Source of the DNA: Micromonospora sp. WMMD1120
GTDB taxonomy: Bacteria; Actinomycetota; Actinomycetes; Mycobacteriales; Micromonosporaceae
NCBI RefSeq assembly: GCF_029626235.1
Contig: NZ_JARUBO010000005.1
Span: forward strand, 5,428,001-5,492,000
Length of the DNA stretch: 64,000 nt
Reading direction: 5' to 3'
The translations under genes were made by a program, and so were the position numbers. The notes beneath the pieces were generated by a model that was given only the letters and a program-made list of their open reading frames with translations, had not been told where the DNA came from and ran no database searches. Shown here in pieces: positions 8,387-16,888 of the stretch. Numbering within the stretch: position 1 is the first letter of the stretch; every line of letters begins with the position of its first letter.

Positions 8387-8719
8387 GTGACGGTGCTGCG
8401 TTCCCTGGTGTTGTTCGCGCTGGCCGCGCTGGCCGAGATCGGCGGCGCGTGGCTGGTCTGGCAGGGGTGGCGGGAGCAGCGAGGGCTCTGGTGGATCGCG
8501 GCCGGCGTGGTCGCGCTGGGCCTGTACGGGTTCGTCGCCACGTTCCAGCCGGACGCGAACTTCGGCCGGATACTGGCCGCGTACGGCGGGGTGTTCGTGG
8601 CCGGTTCGTTGGGTTGGGCGATGGTGGTGGACGGCTTCCGCCCGGACCGGTGGGATGTGACCGGAGCGGCCCTGTGCCTGCTGGGCGTGGCGGTCATCAT
8701 GTACGCCCCCCGCTCCTGA
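8387..8719 (+). CDS. ynfA: YnfA/UPF0060 family membrane protein
   Basis: The 110-residue protein has four hydrophobic helices and the family motifs [12 protein letters not shown] near the N-terminus, the AAYGGVFV strand in the middle and MYAPR at the very end. YnfA is a small multidrug-resistance-like inner membrane protein; drug export has been reported for some homologues. The start is GTG 8387. It is followed at once by the long palindromic element at 8723. Confidence 0.9.
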   Translation: MTVLRSLVLFALAALAEIGGAWLVWQGWREQRGLWWIAAGVVALGLYGFVATFQPDANFGRILAAYGGVFVAGSLGWAMVVDGFRPDRWDVTGAALCLLGVAVIMYAPRS

Positions 8720-8722
8720 CCT

Positions 8723-8798
8723 CGCCGATCTTGCACAAGCTGTCGTGAGATAAGGGGCGTATCTCCGCGTGTCGACGACAGCTTGTGCAAGATCGGCG
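8723..8798. repeat. GATCTTG-family palindromic element A
   Basis: A perfect 24-bp outer stem pairs 8723-8746 with 8775-8798 (CGCCGATCTTG at the left end and CAAGATCGGCG at the right end). Inside it, GAGATA (8747-8752) pairs with TATCTC (8760-8765), giving a compound hairpin. The inner ATAAGGGGC (8750-8758) recurs in element B. It lies between two plus-strand genes and could also stop ynfA transcription. Confidence 0.8.
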
Positions 8799-8830
8799 CG
8801 ACGGGGCGGTGAGGGCCTTTCGCGTCTGCC

Positions 8831-9778
8831 ATGATCTCCGGCGTGATCCGGGCTCGGCTTGGTGTGCTTGTCGTGGCGGCGCTCGTCGGCTCCGCGGGCT
8901 GTACGGCGTCGCGGGTGCCGCCGGCGGACCAGCCGGTCTTCGTCGGCTCGTCCGCCTCGTCGACGCCGTCCGTGGCGTCTGCTTCGCCGTCGCTCGACGC
9001 CGCTCCGACAGTGGCGCCGTCGAGCGCCGCCGCGCCCGCGCCGTCGACGGGTGTCCGGTCGCCGTCGGTGGGTGCCGCAGTCCCGGGCGCCGTACCGACC
9101 GGGACCCCGGCCCCTGTGGTCGACCACGGGCCGCGGATCGGTGACAAGGTCGCGTTGACCTTTGACGCGGACATGACCGATGCGATGCTGGCCAACCTGC
9201 GGTCCGGTCGGGTGCGGTCGTACGCCAACCTGCGCATCCTCGACCTGCTGGAACGGGAGCGGGTCCCGGCCACGTTCTTCCTGACCGGCAAGTGGGTGCG
9301 GCGGTATCCGGACGTGACCCGGCGGATCGCCGGTAATCCGCGCTTCGAGTTGGCCAATCACACGTACGGGCACGCCGCGTTCACCAGGGACTGCTACGAC
9401 CTGCCGGCCCAGCCGGTGAGCGAGTTACGCGAGGACGTGGCGAGGACGTTCGAGGTGATCGCACCGTACGGGGGTCGGCAGACCCGCTACTTCCGCTTTC
9501 CCGGGTTGTGCCACGACGCGGCGGCGCTGGAGGCCCTGGCGCCGTTGGGCGTGACGGTGGTGGACGGCGACGTGGTCAGCGGTGATCCGTTCGCGCGGGC
9601 GTGGAAGCCGCTGGTACGGGCGGTGCTGGAGCACGTCCGTCCCGGGTCGGTGGTGATCATGCATGTGACCGAGGCGAACGCGCCGATGACCGACGAGGCG
9701 TTGCCGCACATCCTGGCCGGGTTGCGGGAGCGAGGGCTGGTGCCGGCGCCGTTGTCCGAGGTGTTGGCCGGCGCCTGA
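8831..9778 (+). CDS. Lipoprotein polysaccharide deacetylase (NodB domain)
   Basis: The 315-residue protein begins with a lipoprotein signal and the lipobox VGSAGC (cysteine at 24). A Ser/Ala/Pro/Thr-rich linker runs to about residue 100, then a CE4 NodB domain. Motif 1 is LTFDAD rather than the common TFDDG, so the metal-binding second aspartate is shifted. Motif 2 is NHTYGH with both histidines present, and motif 3 is RFPGLC. Late VDGDVVSGDP and VVIMHVT match motifs 4 and 5. It probably removes acetyl groups from peptidoglycan or another cell-surface glycan. It stands alone, convergent with ltrA. Confidence 0.88.
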   Translation: MISGVIRARLGVLVVAALVGSAGCTASRVPPADQPVFVGSSASSTPSVASASPSLDAAPTVAPSSAAAPAPSTGVRSPSVGAAVPGAVPTGTPAPVVDHGPRIGDKVALTFDADMTDAMLANLRSGRVRSYANLRILDLLERERVPATFFLTGKWVRRYPDVTRRIAGNPRFELANHTYGHAAFTRDCYDLPAQPVSELREDVARTFEVIAPYGGRQTRYFRFPGLCHDAAALEALAPLGVTVVDGDVVSGDPFARAWKPLVRAVLEHVRPGSVVIMHVTEANAPMTDEALPHILAGLRERGLVPAPLSEVLAGA

Positions 9779-9810
9779 CCGGCACGCGTACTGGCGCAGA
9801 CCGAGCGGTA

Positions 9811-10962
9811 TCAGGCTGGTTCCGGGCGGCTGCCGTCGTGGTCGACGCGTCGTGAGGGCCGCAGGGCGTCGGTCACCAGCATCAGCACCAGGACGCCGGT
9901 GATGGTGACGAGCTGGACGGGTGCGGGGAGGGCAGGGCCGATGGCGATCGTTGCCAGCACCGCGAGCACGGCGGTGGGTCGGCTGAGGGTGATGCCCAGG
10001 CGCAGGGCGCGGCGGGTGGCGGTGACACCGGTCAGGAAGAGGGCGACGCCGCCGCTGAGGGCGAGGGCGGCGCCGGGGGCAGCCGGTTCATCGGGATGGG
10101 CGACGGCGGCGTGCAGGCCGCTGACGGTGGCGATGACCCCGAGCAGTAGCAGGAAGTGGGGGAGGACGTAGGCGCGGGCGGCCATCCGGCTACGCGCGGC
10201 GGGTGCGACGGCGGCGAGGGCAGCTTCCGAGGATCGGGTGTCGGTCAGGTAGGTCCACCACAGGGCGACGGGTAGGGCGAGGGCGAGCATGATCGCGGCG
10301 GCCGCACCGGCGGTGAGCTGTTCGGTGGGTACTCCCATGCCGATGGCGACGACGGACTCGCCGAGCGCGACGATGACGAGCAGGCCGTGTCGTTCGACGA
10401 AGTGCGCCGGGCGCAGGTGGAAGGCGGCGGGGGCGCCGGTCCAGGATAGGTGGGGTAGTAGGTAGGGCAGGACGAACTGGGTGAACACGGCGGCGACCCA
10501 GAGGGCGGTCACGACGTGGCCGGTGAACGCGGAGGCGGCCAGGACGAGCAGGGCTGCGCCGATGTTGTAGGGGGCGAGTCGGAGTGCGCCGCTGCGGGCG
10601 TCGGAGCCCAGGAACAGGATGAGGTGTACGGCGACGACGACGAGATAGCCGACGGCGAAGAGTACGCCGGTGTCGGTCAGAGCATCGGGTAGGGCGATGG
10701 CGGTGAGCAGGAATCCGGCCATGCCGGCGAAGAGCAGTGTTTTGGTGGCACTTGATCGGGGTGGCAGGTGGTTGGTGAGCCAGGCGTAGCCGGTGTAGAG
10801 GTACCAGAGCAGGCCGAGGAGCAGGGCGGTGCGGCCGAAGCCGGCCCAGGTGAGGTCAGTTTCGAGGACGTCGGCGAGTTGGGTGACGGTGAGGACGAAG
10901 ACGACGTCGAAGAACACCTCGTCGAGCGTGACCCGGTCGGGGGTGGGCCTCGGCTGTCCCAT
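9811..10962 (-). CDS. ltrA: Low temperature requirement protein A family membrane protein
   Basis: The 383-residue protein has about ten hydrophobic segments. It opens with VTLDEVFFDVVFVLTVTQL, the family signature, and carries HFVERHGLLVIVALGES in the middle, with the conserved H-F-x-E-R-H and G-E-S residues. LtrA was named from a Listeria cold-growth mutant; the transported substrate or reaction is unknown. The C-terminus is short and charged. No partner gene is adjacent. Confidence 0.92.
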   Translation of the reverse strand: MGQPRPTPDRVTLDEVFFDVVFVLTVTQLADVLETDLTWAGFGRTALLLGLLWYLYTGYAWLTNHLPPRSSATKTLLFAGMAGFLLTAIALPDALTDTGVLFAVGYLVVVAVHLILFLGSDARSGALRLAPYNIGAALLVLAASAFTGHVVTALWVAAVFTQFVLPYLLPHLSWTGAPAAFHLRPAHFVERHGLLVIVALGESVVAIGMGVPTEQLTAGAAAAIMLALALPVALWWTYLTDTRSSEAALAAVAPAARSRMAARAYVLPHFLLLLGVIATVSGLHAAVAHPDEPAAPGAALALSGGVALFLTGVTATRRALRLGITLSRPTAVLAVLATIAIGPALPAPVQLVTITGVLVLMLVTDALRPSRRVDHDGSRPEPA

Positions 10963-11043
10963 GGTGGTGGACGCTAGCCGTCCGCGGCGTGGGGCATTCC
11001 CGAGTTGACGATTCTCCGGGGCGCGGGCGGCCGGTGACGGGAA

Positions 11044-11084
11044 CGGCGGCGCCTCCGGGGGGTGATTGCCCGGGGGCGCCGCCG
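11044..11084 (-). terminator. Terminator hairpin after kamA
   Basis: CGGCGGCGCCTCCGGG (11044-11059) pairs with 11069-11084 over 16 positions with one G-U type pair and a nine-base loop. It lies nine bases past the kamA stop, so kamA is probably a monocistronic arm of the island. Confidence 0.65.
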
Positions 11085-11092
11085 TGGGTGGG

Positions 11093-12484
11093 TCAGTCGT
11101 CGCGGTGGTCGGTCCACCACTGCTGGCCGTCGGCGGGCAGGGTGTCGATCGGGTCGTAGTAGGCGTAGCGCTTGTTGAGCGCTTCGAGGTCGGCGGACTC
11201 GATGGAGGTGCGGTAGTTCTTGGTCCAGTAGGAGATGCCGCGCGCGCGGTCGTAGTCGGTGAGCATGTGCACCCAGCGCTTGCCGACGAACGGGACGTCG
11301 CAGACGATCCGGGGGGTGGCGTAGCCGGGGAGGTAGCCCATGATGTCGTGCTGGAGCTGCTGGGCGTGCCAGACCGGGACGCGCCAGTGTTCGGCGTTGG
11401 GGATCATGTCGCACATGTAGAAGTAGTAGGGCAGGATGCCGGCCTCACCCTGCAGGGCGAAGCAGAGGTCGAGCAGGTCGGTGGTGGTGGCGTTGACGCC
11501 GCGCATGAGCACGCCCTGGTTGCGGACGTCGCGGACGCCGACGTCGAGGGCGGTCTGGGCGGCCTTGGCGACCAGTGGGGTGAGCGACTGGGCGTGGTTG
11601 ACGTGGGTGTGGATGGCGAGGTTGACGCCGCGGCGGGCGGCGGTGCGGGCGACGCGTTCGAGGCCTTCGACGACGTCGGGTTGCAGCCAGTGTTGGGGGA
11701 GGCCCATGAGGGCCTTGGTGGCGAGTCGGATGTCGCGGACCGTCTCCAGTTCCAGCAGGCGCATGAGGTACGACTCGAGGTTGCGCCAGGGGACGTTGGC
11801 GACGTCTCCGCCGGAGACGACGACGTCGCGGACGCCGGGGTGGGCCTTGAGGTAGGCGATGTGGGCGTCGTAGCGGTCGACGGGTTTGAGGGTGAGTTTG
11901 AGTTTGTCGACGGCGGGGGTGGAGTTGCCGACGAGGTCCATCCGGGTGCAGTGGCCGCAGTACTGCGGGCAGGTGGAGAGCAGTTCGGCGAGGACCTTGG
12001 TGGGGTAGCGGTGGGTGAGGCCTTCGGCGACCCACATGTCGTGCTCGTGGAGGCTGTCGCGGCTGGCGTAGGGGTGTGAGGGCCAGTCGGTGCGTCGGTC
12101 GGAGGCGACGGGGATCATGTAGCGGCGGATGGGGTCGGCGAGGAATGCCTCGGTGGTCATCGGCGCGTGCGGCACCATCGTGTTGATCATTTGGGGTGGC
12201 ACCAGCATGGACATGGTGGCCTGGGTCTTCTGGTCGGCTTCGAGGTCGGCGTAGAAGGTGTCGTCGACGAGGTCGCCGAGGACGGCGCGGAGTTGCTTGA
12301 CGTTCTTGACGCAGTTGACGCGTTGCCACTGGGCGGATTCCCACTGGTCGCGGGTGACGTGGCGCCAGCCGGGGAAGCGGGTCCAGTCGGGTTCGACCAG
12401 GGGGCGGCGGTGGTATTCGTAGGGCTGCCCGGCGGTCGGGGTGGCGACCGGGGCGTGACGGGGGTGCGGGATGGTGTGGGTCAC
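11093..12484 (-). CDS. kamA: Lysine 2,3-aminomutase (KamA family radical SAM enzyme)
   Basis: The 463-residue enzyme would convert L-lysine to L-beta-lysine using SAM, a 4Fe-4S cluster and PLP. The radical SAM triad is C172-x3-C176-x2-C179 (TCPQYCGHC). The SGGD motif at about 224-227 and the HTHVNH strand at 292-297 fit the KamA barrel. The clostridial PLP-lysine motif PGGGGK is replaced by CDVPFVGK, with K402 as the likely Schiff-base lysine. This form seems typical of actinomycetes. Neighbours Kdd, KamD, KamE and Kal, which use the downstream products, support the lysine assignment. Transcription is divergent from kdd over a long dyad. Confidence 0.9.
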   Translation of the reverse strand: MTHTIPHPRHAPVATPTAGQPYEYHRRPLVEPDWTRFPGWRHVTRDQWESAQWQRVNCVKNVKQLRAVLGDLVDDTFYADLEADQKTQATMSMLVPPQMINTMVPHAPMTTEAFLADPIRRYMIPVASDRRTDWPSHPYASRDSLHEHDMWVAEGLTHRYPTKVLAELLSTCPQYCGHCTRMDLVGNSTPAVDKLKLTLKPVDRYDAHIAYLKAHPGVRDVVVSGGDVANVPWRNLESYLMRLLELETVRDIRLATKALMGLPQHWLQPDVVEGLERVARTAARRGVNLAIHTHVNHAQSLTPLVAKAAQTALDVGVRDVRNQGVLMRGVNATTTDLLDLCFALQGEAGILPYYFYMCDMIPNAEHWRVPVWHAQQLQHDIMGYLPGYATPRIVCDVPFVGKRWVHMLTDYDRARGISYWTKNYRTSIESADLEALNKRYAYYDPIDTLPADGQQWWTDHRDD

Positions 12485-12531
12485 GGCCCCTCCTCGGTGG
12501 TGCGGTTGCTCGGCGGTGCTCGAAGGCTACT

Positions 12532-12573
12532 GGAAAATATTCGGCAGAGAAATTAGTCTGCCGTAAGTTTTCC
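12532..12573. promoter_or_regulatory. 42-bp dyad between kamA and kdd
   Basis: Nested symmetric arms sit in the only spacer between the two arms of the lysine island. GGAAAA (12532-12537) mirrors TTTTCC (12568-12573), and CGGCAGA (12542-12548) mirrors TCTGCCG (12557-12563). The spacers are four bases on each side and eight in the centre. The whole site is AT-rich. It is well placed to control both directions at once; the regulator is not encoded next to it. Confidence 0.7.
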
Positions 12574-12625
12574 CGTTACGCGAGCCTTGATCGGGGCTTC
12601 GGGCGGCTGGGCAGGGGAGGTTGGC

Positions 12626-13687
12626 GTGACGTCACCGGTGGGGCTGCACCGCGTCGTGCAACCGGCGGGGGTGCTGCCGCAGGCGGCCTGGCGGCTGGAC
12701 GCGTCGGCGGCGATCGCGCCGAACGAGGTGCGGATCCGGGTGCAGCGGCTGAACCTGGACGCGGCGAGCTTCCGGCAGTTGTCGGAGAAGCACGGCGGTG
12801 ACGGTGACGCGGTCCGCGCCGAGGTGCTGGAGATCATCTCGACCCGGGGGAAGATGCAGAACCCGGTGACCGGGTCCGGCGGGATGCTGATCGGTGTCGT
12901 GGAGGAGGCCGGTCGGCGGTCTCCGCTCGGGCTCAGAGCGGGTGAGCGGGTCGCGACGCTCGTGTCGTTGACGTTGACACCGTTGGTGATCACCGACGGG
13001 TTGGCCCGGTGGGATGGGCGCAGCGAGCAGGTGCCGTGTGACGGGTGGGCGATCCTGTTCGCCCGCTCCATCGCCGCGGTGCTGCCCGACGACGAGGACC
13101 CGCAGTTGTCCCTCGCGGTGCTGGACGTGTGCGGGGCGCCGGCGTTGACCGCCCGGGTGGTGTCGCGCTATGTCGAGGACCGGGGGCGGGCCGGTGATCC
13201 GTCGCCGGTGCGGGTGGCGGTGATCGGTGGGGCTGGCAAGAGCGGGTCGCTGTCGCTCGCCGCGGCGCGGAGGGCGGGCGCCGCCCGTACCGTCGGGGTG
13301 GTGCCGGTGGAGGCGGAGCGCGACGCGCTGGCGGCGGCCGGCCTGGCGTCGGTGGTGGCGTTGGCCGACGCGCGGGACCCGGTGGGGTTGTCCACGGCGG
13401 TGGCGACGGCGTTGGGCGCTCCGGCGGATGTGACGGTGGTCTGCGTGGACGTGCCGGGGTGTGAGCACGGGGCGGTGTTGGCCACCGCGGACGGCGGCAC
13501 GGTGATCTTCTTCTCGATGGCGACGAGCTTCTCCGCGGCGGCGTTGGGCGCGGAGGGGCTGGCGGCGGACGTGACGATGCTGGTGGGCAACGGGTACGTG
13601 CCCGGGCACGCGGAGTTGGCGTTGGGGTTGCTGCGGGCCGAGCCGGGGGTGCGTCAGCTGTTCACGGCGCGGATCGCGGCAGACTGA
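12626..13687 (+). CDS. kdd: L-erythro-3,5-diaminohexanoate dehydrogenase
   Basis: Start GTG 12626 follows GGGGAGG by five bases; 353 residues. The protein matches Kdd of lysine fermentation: an N-terminal domain with LNLDAASFRQL and GKMQNPVTGSGGMLIG, then a Rossmann domain with AVIGGAGKSGSL (about 195-206). It oxidatively deaminates 3,5-diaminohexanoate to 5-amino-3-oxohexanoate with NAD(P). That substrate is the KamDE product made from beta-lysine, so Kdd follows KamA and KamDE in the pathway. It opens the plus-strand operon; the next start is four bases after its stop. Confidence 0.92.
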   Translation: MTSPVGLHRVVQPAGVLPQAAWRLDASAAIAPNEVRIRVQRLNLDAASFRQLSEKHGGDGDAVRAEVLEIISTRGKMQNPVTGSGGMLIGVVEEAGRRSPLGLRAGERVATLVSLTLTPLVITDGLARWDGRSEQVPCDGWAILFARSIAAVLPDDEDPQLSLAVLDVCGAPALTARVVSRYVEDRGRAGDPSPVRVAVIGGAGKSGSLSLAAARRAGAARTVGVVPVEAERDALAAAGLASVVALADARDPVGLSTAVATALGAPADVTVVCVDVPGCEHGAVLATADGGTVIFFSMATSFSAAALGAEGLAADVTMLVGNGYVPGHAELALGLLRAEPGVRQLFTARIAAD

Positions 13688-13691
13688 GGTC

Positions 13692-15257
13692 ATGACGAAC
13701 CCCTCGACGTTGTACCGCGGCGGCGTGCTGCACTGTCCGGCCGACCCGAGCGCGACCGCGCTGCTGGTGTCCGGTGGGCGGATCGCCTGGTTGGGGACCG
13801 ACGGTGACGCGCCGCCGGCCGACCGGGTGGTGGATCTGGACGGCGCGCTGGTGACGCCGGCGTTCGTGGACGCGCACGTGCACGCCACCGACACCGGGTT
13901 GGCGTTGTCCGGGCTGGATCTGTCCGGGGTGCGCTCGGCCGGGCAGCTGCTGGACGCGGTGGCGGGTTTCGCGGCGGGCCTGCCGGCGGACGCGGTGGTG
14001 CTGGGCCACGGCTGGGACGAGTCGGCGTGGTCGGACGCGACGTTGCCGGACGCGGTGGCGTTGGACCGGGCGGCCGGTGGGCGGCGGGTGTACCTGTCGC
14101 AGGCGTCGATCCACTCCGCGTTGGTGTCGTCAGCGTTGCTGGCGGCGTGCCCGCAGGTGGTCGAGGCGGCGGGGTACGACGTGTCGGGGTGGTTGCGGCG
14201 CGACGCGCACCACGTGGTGCGGGCGGCGGCGCAGGGGTCGGTGAGCCGGGCGCAGCGGGTCGCCGCGCAGCGGGTGGCGTTGGCGCACGCGGCGTCGCTG
14301 GGTATCGCGGCGGTGCACGAGTGCGGTGGTCCGGAGATCTCCGATGAGGAGGACTTCACCGGGTTGCTGGGCATCTCCGGGGCGGGGTTGCCGGAGGTGT
14401 ACGGGTACTGGGGTGAGCTGGGTGGCGCGGCGCGGGCCCGGGAGTTGGGCGCGGTGGGCGCCGGTGGGGACCTGTTCGCCGACGGGGCGTTGGGGTCGCG
14501 CACGGCGCACGTGTCGCGGGCGTACGGCGACGGTGACGGGTGCGGGCACGGGTACCTGACGGCGGAGCAGGTGCGTGATCACCTGGTGGACTGCGCGGCG
14601 CACGGCATGCAGGGCGGGTTCCACGCGATCGGCGACGCGGCGATCGGCACGGTGCTGGAGGGTTTCGCGGCGGCGGCGGCGTCGGTGGGTGTGGAGCGGT
14701 TGCGGGCGGCCCGGCACCGCATCGAGCACGCGGAGATCATGAACAAGCGGTTGATCGCCGGGTTCGTCGAGTACGGGATCGTGGCGAGCATGCAGCCGGC
14801 GTTCGACAGGTTGTGGGGTGGCGCGGGTCGGATGTACGAGGCGCGGTTGGGGTTGGACCGGGCGTTGGAGTCGAACCCGATGGGTGCGATGCACTCGGTC
14901 GGGGTGGCGTTGGCGTTCGGGTCGGATTCGCCGGTGACGCCGTTGGATCCGTGGGGGTCGGTGCGGGCGGCGGCGGCGCACCACAACCCGACGCAGCGGA
15001 TGGGTGTGCGGTCGGCGTTCGCGGCGCACACCCGGGGTGGGTGGCGGGCGGTGCACCTGGACGTCGAGGGGGTTCTCGCGTTGGGCGCGCCGGCGACGTT
15101 CGCGGTGTGGTCGACGCCGGCGGGGGTGGAGCGGGGCCTGCCGGTGCTGCTGGCCGAGGACCCGGAGTTGCGGGGTCCGGACGACCCGACGCCGTTGCCG
15201 GTGTGCCGGCGGTTGGTGCTGCGCGGTGAGGTCATCTACGAGGAGGGGTCGTCGTGA
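13692..15257 (+). CDS. YtcJ-like metal-dependent amidohydrolase
   Basis: This 521-residue amidohydrolase belongs to the YtcJ/NfdA branch. The composite beta domain is followed by FVDAHVHATD (HxH metal site), GHGWDE, a late HAIGDAA and HRIEHAE for the barrel histidines, and GSDSPVTPLDPW for the aspartate. YtcJ-type enzymes hydrolyse N-substituted amides or cyclic amides. It is not part of the described clostridial lysine pathway, yet it sits inside this operon between kdd and kamD. Possible jobs are ring-opening of a lactam formed spontaneously from 3- or 5-amino acids, or deacylation of an N-acyl lysine. Those are guesses; the fold is clear. Confidence 0.88.
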   Translation: MTNPSTLYRGGVLHCPADPSATALLVSGGRIAWLGTDGDAPPADRVVDLDGALVTPAFVDAHVHATDTGLALSGLDLSGVRSAGQLLDAVAGFAAGLPADAVVLGHGWDESAWSDATLPDAVALDRAAGGRRVYLSQASIHSALVSSALLAACPQVVEAAGYDVSGWLRRDAHHVVRAAAQGSVSRAQRVAAQRVALAHAASLGIAAVHECGGPEISDEEDFTGLLGISGAGLPEVYGYWGELGGAARARELGAVGAGGDLFADGALGSRTAHVSRAYGDGDGCGHGYLTAEQVRDHLVDCAAHGMQGGFHAIGDAAIGTVLEGFAAAAASVGVERLRAARHRIEHAEIMNKRLIAGFVEYGIVASMQPAFDRLWGGAGRMYEARLGLDRALESNPMGAMHSVGVALAFGSDSPVTPLDPWGSVRAAAAHHNPTQRMGVRSAFAAHTRGGWRAVHLDVEGVLALGAPATFAVWSTPAGVERGLPVLLAEDPELRGPDDPTPLPVCRRLVLRGEVIYEEGSS

Positions 15258-15305
15258 GCGGGCGCAGCGAGCGAACCCTCGGGCACGGAAACGAGTGGGT
15301 TGTCG

Positions 15306-16859
15306 ATGAGCAAGCTTGATCTTGATCCGGTGCTGGTGGCGCGGGCGCGGGAGTTGGCGCGGCGGGCCGGGCAGCCGGTGGTGGACCTGGCACGCAGCCA
15401 CACGACGGTGTCGGTGGAGCGGGCGGTGCTGCGCCTGGCCGGGGTGAGCGGCGCCGACCCGGACGGCATCCCGTGGGTGAACCGGCTCGTCGACGCGGTC
15501 GTCGCGGACGTCGGCCTGGGTCACGGGGTGGCGGTGCCGGTGTTCGACGCGCTGGCCCGGGAGGGCAGCGCTGATGTGACGTTGCTGGCGCAGAAGGCCG
15601 CCGCCGGGTCGGTGCGCTTCGCGGTGCCGTCGGGGCGGGCGGCCACGGCGGCCCGGTCGGCGGCCCGCAGGGCGGTCGGCGCGGGCATCCGGCGCATCGA
15701 CCGGCGGCGCGCCGAACGGGACCGGCTGGTCAAGCGGCACGGTGACCCGGCGCGGCGGCCGTGGATCTACCTGATCGTGGCGACCGGGGACATCTACGAG
15801 GACATTCCGCAGGCGCAGGCGGCGGCGCGTGCGGGCGCGGACGTGATCGCGGTGATCCGCTCCACCGGGCAGTCGTTGCTGGACTACGTGCCCGAGGGCG
15901 CGACCCGGGAGGGTTTCGCCGGCACGTACGCCACGCAGGAGAACTTCCGGTTGATGCGGGCGGCGTTGGACGAGTCGTCGAAGGAGGTGGGCCGCTACGT
16001 GCGGCTGACCAACTACGCGTCGGGGTTGTGCATGCCGGAGATGGCGACCCTGGCCGGGTTGGAACGCCTGGACATGATGTTGAACGACTCGATGTACGGG
16101 ATTCTGTTCCGCGACATCAACCCGGTGCGCACGTTCGTCGACCAGCGGTTCTCCCGGCAGGTGCACGCCCGTGCGGGGATCATCATCAACACCGGTGAGG
16201 ACAACTACCTGACCACCGCCGACGCTGTCGACGAGGCGCACACGGTGACCGTGTCGCAGCTGCTCAACGAGTTCTTCGCGCACGAGGCCGGGCTGGCGGA
16301 CTGGCAGTTGGGCCTGGGGCACGCGTTCGAGATCAACCCGGAGGTGCCGGAGTCGTTCCGCCTGGAGTTGGCGCACGCCCTGCTGGCGCGGGAGTTGTTC
16401 CCGGACGCGCCGTTGAAGTGGATGCCGCCGACGAAGCACATGACCGGGGACGTGTTCCGGGGCAACCTGCTCGACGGGTTCTTCAACCTGGCGGGGACGC
16501 TGACCGGGCAGGGCATCCTGCTGGTGGGGATGATGACCGAGGCGGTGGTCACGCCGTGGTTGTCCGACCGGGACATCGCCCTGCAGAACGTGCGGTACGT
16601 GCTGGGCGCGGCCGGCGGTTTGCACGAGGACTTCGTGCCGGCGCCGGACGGGTTCATCCGCCGCCGGGCCAACCAGGTCCTCGGTGAGGCGTTGGACCTG
16701 CTGGAGCGCATCGGGGAGCAGACGTTGCTGACGGCGATCGCCGAGGGCACCTTCGGGATCATGAAGCGGCCCGCGGACCGGGGCAAGGGCCTCGACGGGG
16801 TCGCCGCGCACGAGCCGGACTACTGCAACCCGGCCACCGACATCCTGGAGGCGGCGTGA
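15306..16859 (+). CDS. kamD: Lysine 5,6-aminomutase alpha subunit
   Basis: ATG 15306 (MSKLDLDPVLV) is my chosen start over an in-frame TTG two codons earlier; 517 residues. The protein is the TIM-barrel large subunit, recognised by DIYEDIPQAQAAARAGADVIAVIRSTGQSLLDY and the MKWMPPTKHMTGD-like segment near residue 375. With KamE and adenosylcobalamin plus PLP it shifts the terminal amino group of beta-lysine from C6 to C5. The stop overlaps the upstream candidate GTG of kamE. The spacer before it contains a GTGAGCG-type junction motif seen again before kamE. Confidence 0.94.
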   Translation: MSKLDLDPVLVARARELARRAGQPVVDLARSHTTVSVERAVLRLAGVSGADPDGIPWVNRLVDAVVADVGLGHGVAVPVFDALAREGSADVTLLAQKAAAGSVRFAVPSGRAATAARSAARRAVGAGIRRIDRRRAERDRLVKRHGDPARRPWIYLIVATGDIYEDIPQAQAAARAGADVIAVIRSTGQSLLDYVPEGATREGFAGTYATQENFRLMRAALDESSKEVGRYVRLTNYASGLCMPEMATLAGLERLDMMLNDSMYGILFRDINPVRTFVDQRFSRQVHARAGIIINTGEDNYLTTADAVDEAHTVTVSQLLNEFFAHEAGLADWQLGLGHAFEINPEVPESFRLELAHALLARELFPDAPLKWMPPTKHMTGDVFRGNLLDGFFNLAGTLTGQGILLVGMMTEAVVTPWLSDRDIALQNVRYVLGAAGGLHEDFVPAPDGFIRRRANQVLGEALDLLERIGEQTLLTAIAEGTFGIMKRPADRGKGLDGVAAHEPDYCNPATDILEAA

Positions 16860-16888
16860 GCGAGCGAACCAGCCAGCACGGCGGTGGC

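Noticed and set aside
12485..12625. Cobalamin or lysine riboswitch before the lysine operon
   Set aside because: The spacer is only about 140 bases, has no B12-box-like GCCACTG sequence and is dominated by the 42-bp DNA dyad.
14130..16811. An 893-codon open frame on the minus strand
   Set aside because: It is antisense to the amidohydrolase and kamD, is composed almost only of Arg, Pro, His, Gln and Val, and has no domain or ribosome site. It results from GC-rich third positions.
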